Assembly: GCA_007922225.1 (NCBI GenBank)
Contig: ML679954.1
Location: 21,145,743 to 21,209,742, forward strand
From: Emydura subglobosa
Lineage: Eukaryota > Chordata > Testudines > Chelidae
Length of the DNA: 64,000 nt
Reading direction: 5' to 3'
The notes below the pieces were generated by a model. That model made no database searches, was not told the origin of the DNA, and worked only from the letters and a program-made list of their open reading frames with translations. Both the position numbers and the translations under genes were made by a program. Shown here one piece after another: positions 24,946 through 36,840 of the stretch. Each line of letters starts with the position of its first letter. Position 1 is the stretch's first letter.

Positions 24946-25415
24946 AATCTTTTAAATCCTTGTTTTATTATTGTATATTTTAACTTTGTTGTTCATATCC
25001 AGTTACATCTTGGATATCAGTTTTTTTTCCTTATCTTTAGATTACACATGAATCATGATTAGGTGTTTAGTTGATCTATTTGGTATTTAAAAGTATTTTC
25101 ATATTTGATATTTCTTTAAATGTTTTATATATTAATTAATTTCATTCCATAATGTATTTATTTAATTTAAATATATAATTCAAAATAAATTCTACATCTT
25201 ATATTTAGGCTCACAATTTGTTTAATACTGGTGCTGTAATAGGAAAAAAAAGTTAGTTAACTACATCAAGCAATTCCACAACTTATGCATAGTGGGTTCT
25301 AGTGTATTATCAATAGGATAAAAAGTAGTGTCGTAAACTTCAGTCATCCCTTTCTAGGGGTCCACTGATTTTATCCCTGAAGCCTGGAATTGCTGTCAGC
25401 AGGCCTGATCACACT

Positions 25416-28400
25416 TGTATCTGAAAATTCTGTACCTACTCGAGTTGCAAGTTAACACCTAAATTTACTCTAGTTTAAAGTGTTAGGGAAAAGTAATTGT
25501 CTATTTTTTCAGTTTTTCTTTGTGCATTCAACTGCACTTTGTAGAGAATTAGTTTTGCTGTTTCCCTATTAAGTCTTCTTTATACTAAGAAGAATACTAA
25601 TCTACAAAAATATTCCCACTGGTACTGACCCCTGTCCATCTGAGACCCTTAATGTAAACCCCTGTCCAGCAATGTTGAGAGCCTTAATGTGAACTCCTCC
25701 TGCAGTGGGACCTGTTTTTACCATCGTTTCATTAAAATTACTTTCAGCATGTTTCACTGAAATACTGACAAAAACAGTACCAGACTCCTTCGCAAAGAAG
25801 CATCCAGATACCTAAAGTAACCATAAGGAGACAGCATCATATTACATGCCCATAAATGCTTTACAGTTCACAGATTAGGAACCACTGCACTATACTATCC
25901 TCAATGCTCTCTTTATACAAAAAAACCCCACTTTGTCTTACACATTTACTTTCACTTTAATAACCTAATTTACACTAAGATTCAATTTGGCTACACTTGT
26001 CTGTGTGTGAGCCAACAGTACTGTCTGTCCAGTGTGAAAAAGATCTAATTGCTATGAATTACTTGTAGAAATCAAAGCTTAAATCTTTTAAGGACATGAG
26101 CCAACCACATACATTTTGTTTTCATTGATATAATTCATGTAATTAGAAAACTATCATAGTGCATTGTATTTGAGACAGTCTTGCTTTGTCTACTATAAAA
26201 AGCAGCTTTTCTGATTTGGAAATACATAGGCAATACAAGTAATATCTGAACTTTACGTATTAGTATGTAGAATCTGTAAACCTACATTTATTTTCAAATG
26301 CAATCAGACTCTTGTATTGTCATACAAAATTTAAAACATTTTCCAGTTACGTACATATGCACAAATCACTGCAATTTAGTGCTCAGTGCTCATCAAGGCT
26401 AGTATCTGGCATTCTGAATTTTTTTTATTTAGTATGAATAGATGTTTTGTAAAAATTTGCCATTCAGGGAAAGAAAAAATATATATAAATATGAACATTA
26501 AATATGCAGTTGTCACTGAACAAGTTTCCAAATAAAAATTCATTATTTTTTCTCACCTACCATGGAACTGTAATTCGGGGGGACGGGGAGGGAAGCAGCC
26601 TTGGGTGATTTTGCTACAGATCCTCTGAAGTAATGCTCAAATACCTACATACTGTGAATATGATATGTTCAATACATGCTTTTACTTTAGGGCTGGGGAC
26701 CAACAACCAAGTATCCCAATGCCCTCATGTTTTCTGCTGTTGTACAGCACAGCTAGTCCAACAACCACATAAGTAATAGGTTTATTTTGGTGATCCTGGA
26801 AAGCTAATGGGGAAATTTTTTAAAGCCAATGCAAGGGTATTTATGTATATTAACATTGGTGGAAGCTTTTGTGGCTGTGTCCTCTGTGCATTGCTTTGAA
26901 AATAAATCTCAATGTGTAGGCATCAAAGATCAGGTTGTATAGGTAACTGATTGACAGACAGCTTGAAGGAAGTAAGAGATAAGGATTCACGAACAATGCT
27001 TTATGGTTATTCCACAGTTTGTTGTTTGTCCTTAAGTTTTCTCAGCTGGAAAATGCTGCTGGGCTCTTGCTACTAATCCAGGTCATTGCTGCATATATTT
27101 TTACTATTCACATTAATAAAATGCCTATAACAATAGTAACTAGGCTCCATTATATTTAGAGGTACATCAGCTTCTTCCAAAAGAAGGAACTAATTTTTCA
27201 GCCCTCCCATTTAACTGTAACTCTTTTACTTATAAATACTTGAGTCCAAGTGGCTTACACACTCATCCACGTTTTTTCTTACTCATCTTTAGCAAGTGTT
27301 CCTATAGGTGTGCTCTTTGTATATTACATTTGTCCACTGCCTCATTTTAAATGCCTTTATGTCCGACACTTTTGCTGTCCTGAGCAGCAAGAGCTTCAAA
27401 TAAGCATTCCTTAAAGCTGATGCTTGGATAAAAAGGTGAAATTCACTTAGGGTTGAATTCTGCCTACCTCTTAAATGGGTGCACACGTCTCTCAACACCC
27501 CCAGCATGACTCAAAGGCCTAAGCAGAATTGTAGGTCCTGCGCTCCAGGATTTGAAGGCACTGCTCCCCAAGAACTCTCCCAGAGATAAGATGGGGCACA
27601 GAGTTGGCAGAGACCTCCTTTCCCCCATCTGCATTCTGGTCAGCGAAGCCAAGCAGCTTCTTGGGGGAGGGGAGATAGAAGCTACTGCACACCATAAAGG
27701 GATGTAGCAATGCGTGCACTCCCAGCTGCACACTAGGTGGCATTCTGTATCACCTAGGTAGGATGCCTCTGATTCTTCCCCTACGGTAGGCAGAGTGGCT
27801 TCTACACTTCTCACATCTCAGGGTTGTGCCTAAATGGCAACCCTAGTCTTTAGAATTAACTTACACAGCTACTAAAATGAGTGATTCACACACTCCAAAA
27901 GCAAGCCAATAATCAGACAAGAATCTCTTTATCAAGCATTTCCTCTTTATTCTTCTCCCAGCAGTTCAGAATCCCAGAGAACCCACTTCTTGCTACACAA
28001 AGATATTTGTCTTGCATCAGTAAAGCTTACTCAACTGGCATATGGTGCAACACACCTACAAGGATAGTGGGAATGTAGCTACTTCAGAGGGGGAAAAAAC
28101 CAAACAATGTAATAAGCCGTAACTGCAGTGATAACAACGTACCCCTCTGAACAACAAAAAGCAAGTAAACATTAACAAGCTAACACCCAACACAGAATGA
28201 ATAATAAAATTTGATACTTTATCTCCTTGTGTTTGTCATCCCAACTGCAGAGCCAAGTAGCAACAGGACTTCACTGGCTTCATTTTTCCTGAGTAACATA
28301 TAATTGTATTATAAAATATGCAGGAATTGACTGAAAAAGTAATAAATAGGGTTGGCTGAAAATTTTCAGTTTCTATGAGAAAAAAAGAAAAATCAATATT

Positions 28401-29281
28401 TTGGTGGATTTTCCCACCCATTTTTCAACCAGCTAAACTAGACAGTTTCAAACCCCTTCAGTATGTTGTCTGAGTTGTTTATAATGGATTTTTTCTCATA
28501 GATCCTCCATGGAAGTCAATGGCAAATCTCTCACTGATATCAATGGTACAAGATCAGGCCCTCAGAGAACAAGGATCATGTAATAATAAACATAAGTAAC
28601 AATTCAGGTAGACCAGCTGAAGAAAGTATGAAAATTATCTAGCTATCTATGTTGAGAACAATTAGCTCGCCTCAATTTTGAGGGGCAGGGAGTAATTTAA
28701 AAGTGTGCATTCATAGTACTGCATAAAACGCATATAGTACTAGTGGATAACAATTGACACCTAGACACTCCAGCACGGAGTGTATCTGAAATATCGAAAA
28801 CAGATCAGAAACTTTAATAATAAAGTAACTAAGTGTCTATTTAAAAAGAGAGAAAATTATACAAATTCCCTATGTTTTTAAGCTAAAAAGGGGAACTCTC
28901 AGGTGTTCAAAGCCTCCTTGTGCTTTAAAAAAAAACCCCCCCCCCCCAACCCCCCGGGGGGGGGGCGAATCTGTCACTTGTCTGTGGACTCAGCAGACCC
29001 TAAATACAGTGAAACTGTGATGGTCCTGCTTCATGAGCAAGAAGTCCAAGGAGAGGCCACTCAGGGGGATTCTGCAATCATTGTATGCTATGAAGTAGAA
29101 TAGTGACAATGGGGAGAAGTGTTTCAGAGCATTATGGGGGCAAGCTGGGGACAGGTAAGGCATGTACTACACATATCCACAGGGCTCAAGTCCTAGCATA
29201 GAAGGCCCATGATGCTGTGACTTCAACTAAGAAAACACATAGCTTTAACCTACGCTAAACTAGTTCATTTTAGCTAAACCA
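25416..29281. other. Non-coding, little recognised
   Basis: No exon is seen. The only distinct item is the homopolymer cluster at 28.93 kb. A GC-richer patch at 27.46-27.85 kb has short frames without domain signatures. Confidence 0.5.
28927..28965. repeat. A9-C12-AA-C6-G10 homopolymer cluster
   Basis: Consecutive A, C and G runs; the C and G blocks meet at a CCCCCC/GGGGGGGGGG palindrome. This is either real low-complexity sequence able to form a G/C hairpin or an assembly artefact. Confidence 0.85.
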
Positions 29282-29445
29282 ATATTACAATCCTAAAGGA
29301 GACAAGGCAGTTAACATTCTAACCTGCGTTCACTGGTCCAGATAAACGTTTTGATGGTCATAATAGATGAATCCATAGTGCTCATCTCAACCAAATAAAC
29401 ACTGCTTTAAACCAAAATGGCCTTGTCTCCACTAGGATTGTAACA
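29282..29445. mobile_element. MITE with GTCTCC-type inverted ends (copy A)
   Basis: The left end ATTACAATCCTAAAGGAGAC, then AAGGCAGTT, pairs with the right end CCTTGTCTCCACTAGGATTG, then TAAC. The spacer is about 100 bases and non-coding. The same ends occur at 34570-34706. Confidence 0.7.
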
Positions 29446-32400
29446 CAGATAACAATACACCTTTTTTCCTAGTGAATACTAGGCCCTCGTGGCTACAATG
29501 GTAGTAAAGCAGTTGTACACAACACAGGGTTGAGAAACAGTTTCATTTTGCCAGATCGTCTGTGTGAAGCTTGTATATTGAGCCAATATTTCTATAAATA
29601 AGAAAGGACAAGAACACAAGTTTGTTAATACCATACATGAAACACTACACCTGGTCAATGCTTTCGTCAATCAAACAACCCCTCAAAGTAGAGAAATTTC
29701 TATAGGACAATTTTTTTGTTTACAAAACTCTTTCCTAGACTAATCACCCTACCTACCTTGCTCAAAAATTGTTAAGACCTTGGGTCAAGGAGACACTGGC
29801 ATTAGCTCTCAACAGAAAATGTGCTTCCCTACACTACTCTGCACTAAAATAGCCTCTTAAGCAAGAATGTGGAAATGATTTATCTTGTGATGTTTAAAGT
29901 TGGATCTTCACCTCAGCTATGACTGCACAATCAGTCAGGGAGAGAATGTTATACTTTCATACAAAGAAAAGAATACTAAAGGCCAAAAAAGTTGAGTATC
30001 TAACAAGAAACATTATCTTTTGGGAAAAAATATTGCAAATTACAAAAAAAATCAGGTAAGAAAACAATTCATTACTGCCATTTATAATTTTAGGATTAAA
30101 TATATTCTTTCATGTGCTTTGGACTCCAATTTTAGTTTTTGTTTAAACAAAAATAAATGTTTTACAATACCTAACATTAGCAATGTTTCTTTTCTTAATT
30201 TCAGTGTAAACAGTTTGTTTGAATATAAATGTTCCCATGTTTGCAAGCCCAAATATAGCACTGTGCATGACAACCAGAAAATGAAACTGAACATTAAAAG
30301 AAAGTGAAACTCATTAATCAACTGTGATAGGCCAAAGTGCAATGTATTGCACAAAAGTTAGCAAACCGAATTGATGGTGTAAAACACATTAAATTACTTT
30401 CAGTTTAGTAATGTTCAGTTCAGTAATGTTCAGTTTAGTATGGTGTTATTTGTAAAAGAGTTAAGGATACTTGGTTTTTATATCTGTTTTACATACATAA
30501 TTTCAAACTGGATCACACTTAAAACAATTCAAAATCCTTGTTTTATAATAAAGGCAATTAAACTTTTAGACAAAACATTCACTGAAAATAATAGGAATAG
30601 CTTGATTTTGAAATGATTAGTATTTATTTAGTCACTACTTTTCAATCTTTATACCAAATATAGACATTTTAGAATGTTAGGACTACAAAACCTTTCAGTA
30701 ATAGGGCCCTTTCCTGCAAACATTTATGCACATGATAAGGAGGATTTGCAGGATAAGACCCTACAGGACTCCCCATGAAAAGAAATGCATGGCTTTTATA
30801 GAGTTAGTCTATGCCACCTGATCCACAAAATGTTAAGAAACCTCTAATGAGGTCTCCATTTACAGAAGCATGTGAATGTTTAGAACAACCTCCTTTGTTC
30901 TTTATGAAATTCACTAAGTTGCTAGAGTGCAAAGTAAGCTCTTGTCATACTGGACATCATGTGATTCCATTTAAGTCAATGTTGTTACACAATTGTACAG
31001 CAACAGAGGATCTGGCTCTTAGTAAGAAATTAATTTTTCTTCCCTAAATTTTTGTGAATTCAATATATGAATTAAATAGTAAAATGATTGAAAGTTAAGA
31101 GTTCCCATATTTATGTAAATTGTTCCAGGAGAATGCAGTTTAAAAGAATAATGAGGAAACTGGGGAATGTTAACCAAAAAATGTGTTGACTTGCATACAC
31201 AAAATATGAGGAAGTATTTTTTTCCCAAGCTTGTCAAAACTGTGCAAGTATTCATAGATTCTGATAATATTAGACAAGTTAGAGAAAGCAGTAGGTTTTA
31301 TTAATTAGCCAGGTAAATAACCATTTATGAATTTAGAGATAATAGCTATACCCCTAATCTGTACATATGGTGTACAACATGCACAGCAATTTTGTTACAA
31401 GAAGTCACATCACCCTGCATTTCAAAGGAATGTCACATATGAAAGGAATTGTCTTTATTAATGTTTTGCATTTTTAGGGCACAATATTTCTCCATGTTAG
31501 AAGTGACAATAGTTTCAACTATTCTGAAAGTGAAAATCTAATTTGTATATAAATCATCAAGAAGTGACCTCCTCCTTTCAATGGGCAACTGCAAATGAAA
31601 TCCTGGATCTCTGTGTCCCCTTCATATGAGTTTAGAAAAAAGACTAATTCTAGTAAACTGGAATTAGTATGCATTACAACTAAATGAATCCTTTCTGAAG
31701 CTTTCTCTAGCTAAAACTATGTAGGCCATCTGTTTACACCATTTTCAGTGACCCAAAATAGGCATACAATTATCCTAAGAGAACTTCTTAAACCCTATTT
31801 AAAGTATTTAAAGTGAGCATATCAGAGACACTATTCACGTCTTGACATGGGAAAAGATGAAGGTGTAGGCAAGAGAAGCAACTCAGAACTCAAGGCACAG
31901 GAAATGTGAGTCAACAGAGCTGATCTACCTGCCTGCAGTGCTAGATATGAAGAGAAACTAGAAGAATCTAAAGGATCTGGCAAAAAGGTAATAAACATCT
32001 TTAAGGAACCTCAGTGAGGTCTGAATATGCCCATGGGCTCTGCTAGGCTTGTTGGGTTTGGCTTGTTCTTGAATGGGGAAAAAATAGTAAGTAGTGGTGA
32101 TCCTCCTTCTCCTTTCTTATATTAGAAAAGAAAGAGTTAACAGTGCTGCTGGCATTTAAATCATCATCTACCACTTTTGGAGCTGTTGTTCAGCCTGGCT
32201 CTCTGCAGATTCAGTCATCTCTGCATCAGTTACACTCGGTTCACAATTTTTACATATTCTTCACAACTATAACACCTATTTCTTTTTAAAATTAAAGCTG
32301 AGAATTTGGAGAATATCAAAGCAGTTTGAGAGAGGTACTGGTATGCTATACCATCAAGTACCAGCCCAATCTGAGCCAATCTGAATAAGAACATCAATTA

Positions 32401-32944
32401 AGATAAAATAAAGAGTAAAACTACAATTAGCACTAAATTCTGGCTTCCCCTGTGCATTTAATGCTAAAGGGGGAAGATGACCTTTCCCCACCCATCATCA
32501 GTGGGTCGCTGATCGCAAAAAACAGATTTTAATCCTTTGTATTATAGAAATTAAATGAACCTAGAAGAGTCAAATGGCTTCTAAAATGAAGCTTTCTGCT
32601 AAAAACTCTCCCATCTTTATATATGGCAGCACATCTATGGCACTGAGACATAGTATCACCATAATTTCCAAGGCTAGTCCTTCTCATGACATATATATAC
32701 TGTAGCTATACAATTATCTTACGCTGAATCTCATTCTATTAAATAACAACCTTCACTCAGAGCAGATGTCTGAGGGATTATTATATTGTAAATAGATAAT
32801 TTGTAGTAATAGTTCATCCATAGGAATATAGCACTTGCCACACCAGATTAAATGAATGGCCCTTTTAGGCACATAACTTGCCTCTGGCAGTGGAATTCCA
32901 GATGCTTCAAAGAGAACTGAAAAAACCCAACACACCTATCTAGT
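29446..32944. other. Non-coding, nothing recognised
   Basis: AT-rich, with only a 15-bp tandem repeat near 30.4 kb. No gene signal. Confidence 0.55.
30399..30443 (+). repeat. Three copies of a 15-bp tandem repeat
   Basis: The unit TTCAGTTTAGTAATG is repeated three times with one or two changes per unit. Confidence 0.85.
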
Positions 32945-34420
32945 ACTACACTAGCTAATGTATTGTATATTATAGGTGGGGCTGCCACCTATAAGGAGAT
33001 TGCCCGTCATTTCCTATTACAAGACCTTATTTTCAGTTGCTTATCACTGTGCCAAACTTTTAACCATTTGAGCTAAAATTTTCCATGTCAGATGTCTGCC
33101 TCAGGCTGAATGTTTTTAGAAAATTTCAGCCAACACAGTTCTGTTATTTCCGAGAACAAGGCTAGAGGAAAAATATGTTGTTTTGCTCATGTTAAAAATG
33201 CTCGAGATCTTTTCTTTCAACAACTCTACCACCCCCATACTTTGGTGAAGGGATTTCCAAATTGGCAGAAGGGTGACCAGTGATGTGCCTTTTGCTGTCA
33301 CTGTAAAAATCTGCCCAAATTTAAGCCTTTGAAAAATAGTTCATACACACTCCGATTTTAGATTTTAGCAGTTAAATCTCCACAGATTCCATCCCCTCTA
33401 AGCTTGCTCAGACCCCTCACAGCTCCCACTGGCCAGGCTGCACTTGCACCAACTCCACAGAGTGATGGAACACGCTCCCTCCAGCCCAGGGATGCAGGGA
33501 CGAAGCCAGACTTACCCAATAATGGCTGCTCCCAACCCGTCTCTCCTCTGCTCTCATTCCTCTCAATGACCCCACCCTGTTAGCACCTAGGCAGCCTGAA
33601 GCAACAAAAACCCAGCTATGGGGAGAAGAAGAAGTTGACTGGGACAAGGAATCTAGTGGGACTGGGACTGTAGAGAAAGCATGACTGGGAATAGGAGCTG
33701 GAGGGAGTGGGGGGGGCTGGTATAGGGATGGAAAGGAGACTGGGAGCCGGTAAAGGAAACAGGGGGAACAGGAAACCAGTTGGCTGGTAGTGAGTGGAGG
33801 GTAACTAACACTGAGTCTGGATGACTTGAGTGACGTGAGGGGAAGGAGGACACTTGGACTGGCTGGTTAAAGAAGCAGGCACTAAGAACCAATATGGGGG
33901 AGAATGAGGGTGGGAGGGAGACCTCTAGCAAGGAGCTGGGTGGAAGGAAAGGACTGGGACTGGCTAGGCAAAAAGGCTGGAAAAATTGAGATTGGACAAG
34001 GAGCCTAGAAAGGGTGACAGGGACTGGGAGCCACAGGGAAGAGGAGAGGAGAAACAGATTGGATGAACAAACAGGAGATAACTGGGACTGGCTGAGCAAG
34101 GAGATTGGGACCAGGAGTTGAGATGGGTGGACTGGTACAAGCTGGGCTAGGAGAGAGAGACTAGGTATGGTGAGGAAGGAAAGACAAGGAATGTGGGAGT
34201 GAGACTGGCACTCAGGCAACAAGCCCAGAGAGAGATTAGGAATGGCTGGGCAAGAAGACTGGGACTGAGATGTGAAGCATTAGGAGTGGTGACTAGGGCT
34301 GAGTAGGCAGGGACAACAGTCTGGGGACAAGGAGGCAGGGGAGGTAAGAGAGATGAATGGGACAGTTATAGGTTGGAGGTGATAGTGAAGATGAAATTTG
34401 TTTTTCAGTTTTTTTTTAAA
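32945..34420 (-). repeat. Composite repeat with minisatellite, inverted copy (copy 2)
   Basis: The reverse complement of 32960-33400 follows the tail of copy 1 (GCAGATTTTTACAGTG, AAGGCACATCACTGG, AGCAACTGAAAATAAGG). To its right, 33650-34330 is a G-rich minisatellite of degenerate GACTGGGACTGGCTGGGCAA units, the complement of the core in copy 1. The long minus-strand frame here is a by-product of the tandem units. A head-like segment at 34440-34555 follows in the plus orientation, so the copy is rearranged. Confidence 0.65.
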
Positions 34421-34439
34421 ACCTAGAAAATTACATTAA

Positions 34440-34555
34440 AAAAAACATGTTAAAAGAACATTATTAAGATTGCAAAGTCAAGCACCCAAAAGTTAAGAAA
34501 TTCCAGACTTAAGGTTGGCCGAGCAACATCTAGGTCCCTTTGTGGATCTAGGCCC
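34440..34555 (+). repeat. Head segment of the composite repeat
   Basis: ATTAAGATTGCAAAGTCAAG, then CACCCAAAAGTTAAGAAATT and CCAGACTTAAGGTTGG, match the head of copy 1 at 11403. The orientation is opposite to the neighbouring minisatellite, which suggests inversion or an independent insertion. Confidence 0.6.
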
Positions 34556-34569
34556 TAGTAACTAACAAA

Positions 34570-34706
34570 GTAAAATTCTAGTGAAGACAAGGCAGTTTTT
34601 AGCTTTTGCAGCTGTAGCAGTCCCCAGAGAAGACTATGCAGATGCCTAGAGTTGACATGCTAACTTGTGATAAAGCTACAACTGCCATGTCTTCTTAGAA
34701 TTTTAC
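34570..34706. mobile_element. MITE with GTCTTC-type inverted ends (copy B)
   Basis: GTAAAATTCTAGTGAAGACA, then AGGCAGTTTTTAGCTT, pairs with AAAGCTACAACTGCCATGTC, then TTCTTAGAATTTTAC. This is the same family as the element at 29282-29445, with longer complementary arms (over 30 bases). Confidence 0.75.
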
Positions 34707-35335
34707 CTCATGTTACTTAAAACATACTTTTCTTTCTAGAGAAGATAATCCTTGCCCCAAAGTACTTACAATCTGTTATCTGTTAAACTTTGTACAAGCA
34801 AATCTATTTATCTGGGAGGGAGTTGTTTTGTTCATTTTTCTGTTTCCTGTTTTATGATACTTAAATTTTTAGCAAACTGGGGCCCTCGTGAAACTGGCTG
34901 AGCTGGATCAGGAACCTCCAACCTGGATAACTACTTTCTGAACCATCAAGTGTTCTGACGAAATTGAGACACACACACATAAACAAGCACTGGAGTACCT
35001 TAGTAACCAAATAAGTAATTATCCCTGAAAATATTTTTTTCACTTTCTCTTGTAATGTACGTTTGCAGCTTGTTATCAATTAGATGCCAGTAGGAGACAG
35101 ATTTAAAACTAACCTTAAACAGTTATTCCCTTATCTGTGGTTCCTTAAGTATTATGTGTCTCCTCTCCTTTTAGTTGCAATTATATCAATTAAATTGCCT
35201 CATTTGGTAAAGCTCTTGCTCCCACGCTCAGGTTCTAACTGATGACCATACGTGAGGTCAGGAAAGAATTTCTTCCCGCCCCCCCCCGATCAGATTGGCA
35301 GGGACCTTGGTGGTTTTCTGCCTTCTTCTGTAGTC

Positions 35336-36840
35336 ATAGAATTTAAAGCCAGAAGGCACCACGAGATCACTTAATCTGACCTATGTATTACAAACAACCA
35401 ACACCACCCAGAACCCATACACTAAACCCAACAACCAAAATTAGATCAAAGTACTACAACCCACAGGAGACGAGACTATTATAGGAGACACCAAGGTGCA
35501 CCAATGGCTGAGGCCCCTGCAATGGCAGGAAAATGATTAAGTGAAATATATCCAGACAATCCTCACAACTGACCCACACCGCCACACTACAGAAGAAAGC
35601 GGAAAAAAACAAAGGTCACTGCCAATCTGACATGAGGGAAAATTCCTAATCCCACATATGGTGATCAATTAGACCCTGGACACATGAACAAGAACCAAGA
35701 AGCCAAGTACCTGAGAGGAAAAATGCTCAGTGCCAAGTCAGAGCGGTGTCCCACTCCATCCATTGACACATCTTCAGCTGTGGCCACCTCTGATGCTTCA
35801 GAGGAAAGAGACCAAGCTGCCTCCGTCCCTCCCTTTGCCCCCAAATACATTGCAGGGGTGGGAGGTTTGGCCAGATGAAGCCCTGAGGCATGAGCTTTTA
35901 GGAACATAAGACATAATCTGGAAGTGAACCCCTCGGTGGCTTAATCCCAGCCCCCGACCATCATAAGCAACCCTGTCATACAATCACACTCAAATTTGTT
36001 CAGCTCTCTCTTCAAACTAATTAAGTGGTTTGCTCCCACAACTCTTATTGGGAGACTGTTCCAGAACCTCACTCCTCTGATGGTCAGAAACCTTCTAATT
36101 TCCAGCCTGAATTTGGTCATAGCCAGTTTATATTAAATTTATTCTTGGGACAACATTGTCCTTTATATTATTGCTCTTTCAGCCCTCCTAGTTTTACCCC
36201 TCCGCTGTGATGTATTTATAGAAAACAATATCTCCTCTCAGCTTTCTTTTTGCTAGGCTAAACATGGCAAGCTCTTCCAGTCTCCCCTCAGAAGACAGGC
36301 CCTACATTCTCCTGATCATCCTAGTAACTCTTCTCTGGAGTTTGAATTCATCTTTCTTGAACATGGGTGACTAGAATTGTACACAGGATTCCAAATGTCT
36401 TCCCAGTGCCTTGTACATTTGCATTAATACTTCTCTAACTCTACTGTAAATGCCTTGCCTAATACATCCTAAGATCACATTTGGTTTTTTCACTGGTGGG
36501 TCATAGTCACACTATAATCAACCCAACCAAGTCTCTCCTTTGTCACTTCCAACTGATGAGCCCCCAGCTTGAAGCAGAGGTTCTGATTATTAAACACTCA
36601 GTGCATGATATTGCACTTTGTACTATTGAATTTCATCCCTTTTCTGTCACCAAGGCAGTCTGCCTGGTGTGGGATTTCACTATTAATACACTTGAAGCTT
36701 TTGTTCATTATAAAATATCCCTCTCTCCCTTAATGCATCTTGTCCTGACAAACTTGTTTTCCCCTCTCCATCCCATAACACATTCAGCTTGCAGTTGCCA
36801 AGAACATAATAAAGATAATAAAGGGCCTAACTAATATCAA
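35336..36840 (-). mobile_element. CR1 LINE fragment, antisense, degraded
   Basis: The plus strand starts with CATAGAATTTAAAGCCAGAA and a TCTGACCTATGTATTACA segment, the reverse complement of a CR1 3' end. Further right come CAGCCTGAATTTGGTCATAG, CTTTTTGCTAGGCTAAACAT, TAACTCTTCTCTGGAGTTTG, a GAATTGTACACAGGATTCC block and TTGAATTTCATCCC, all in the order of antisense CR1 sequence. Stops and indels prevent a usable frame. The right boundary is approximate. Confidence 0.75.

Larger units (their letters stand above)
20485..25407 (+). mobile_element. Complete but inactive hAT DNA transposon (4.9 kb, interrupted)
   Basis: The element starts CAGGCCCGCGGACAG and ends CTGTCAGCAGGCCTG; these are inverted repeats matching at 13 of 15 bases. 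It is flanked by an 8-bp target duplication, ATCATACT (20477-20484) and ATCACACT (25408-25415), matching at 7 of 8. Eight-base duplications and CAGG-type ends are hallmarks of the hAT superfamily. The interior encodes a broken transposase in the plus sense. A second hAT element (21936-23056) is inserted in it, so the original length was about 3.8 kb. The first 500 bases are GC-rich non-coding sequence, and the last 450 bases after the transposase are very AT-rich. Ends and duplication are seen directly; superfamily assignment rests on these plus the transposase remnant. Confidence 0.9.

Noticed and set aside
33653..34222. 189-codon minus-strand frame rich in Ser, Pro and Leu
   Set aside because: It covers the G-rich minisatellite of the composite repeat. 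The periodic composition explains the open frame.
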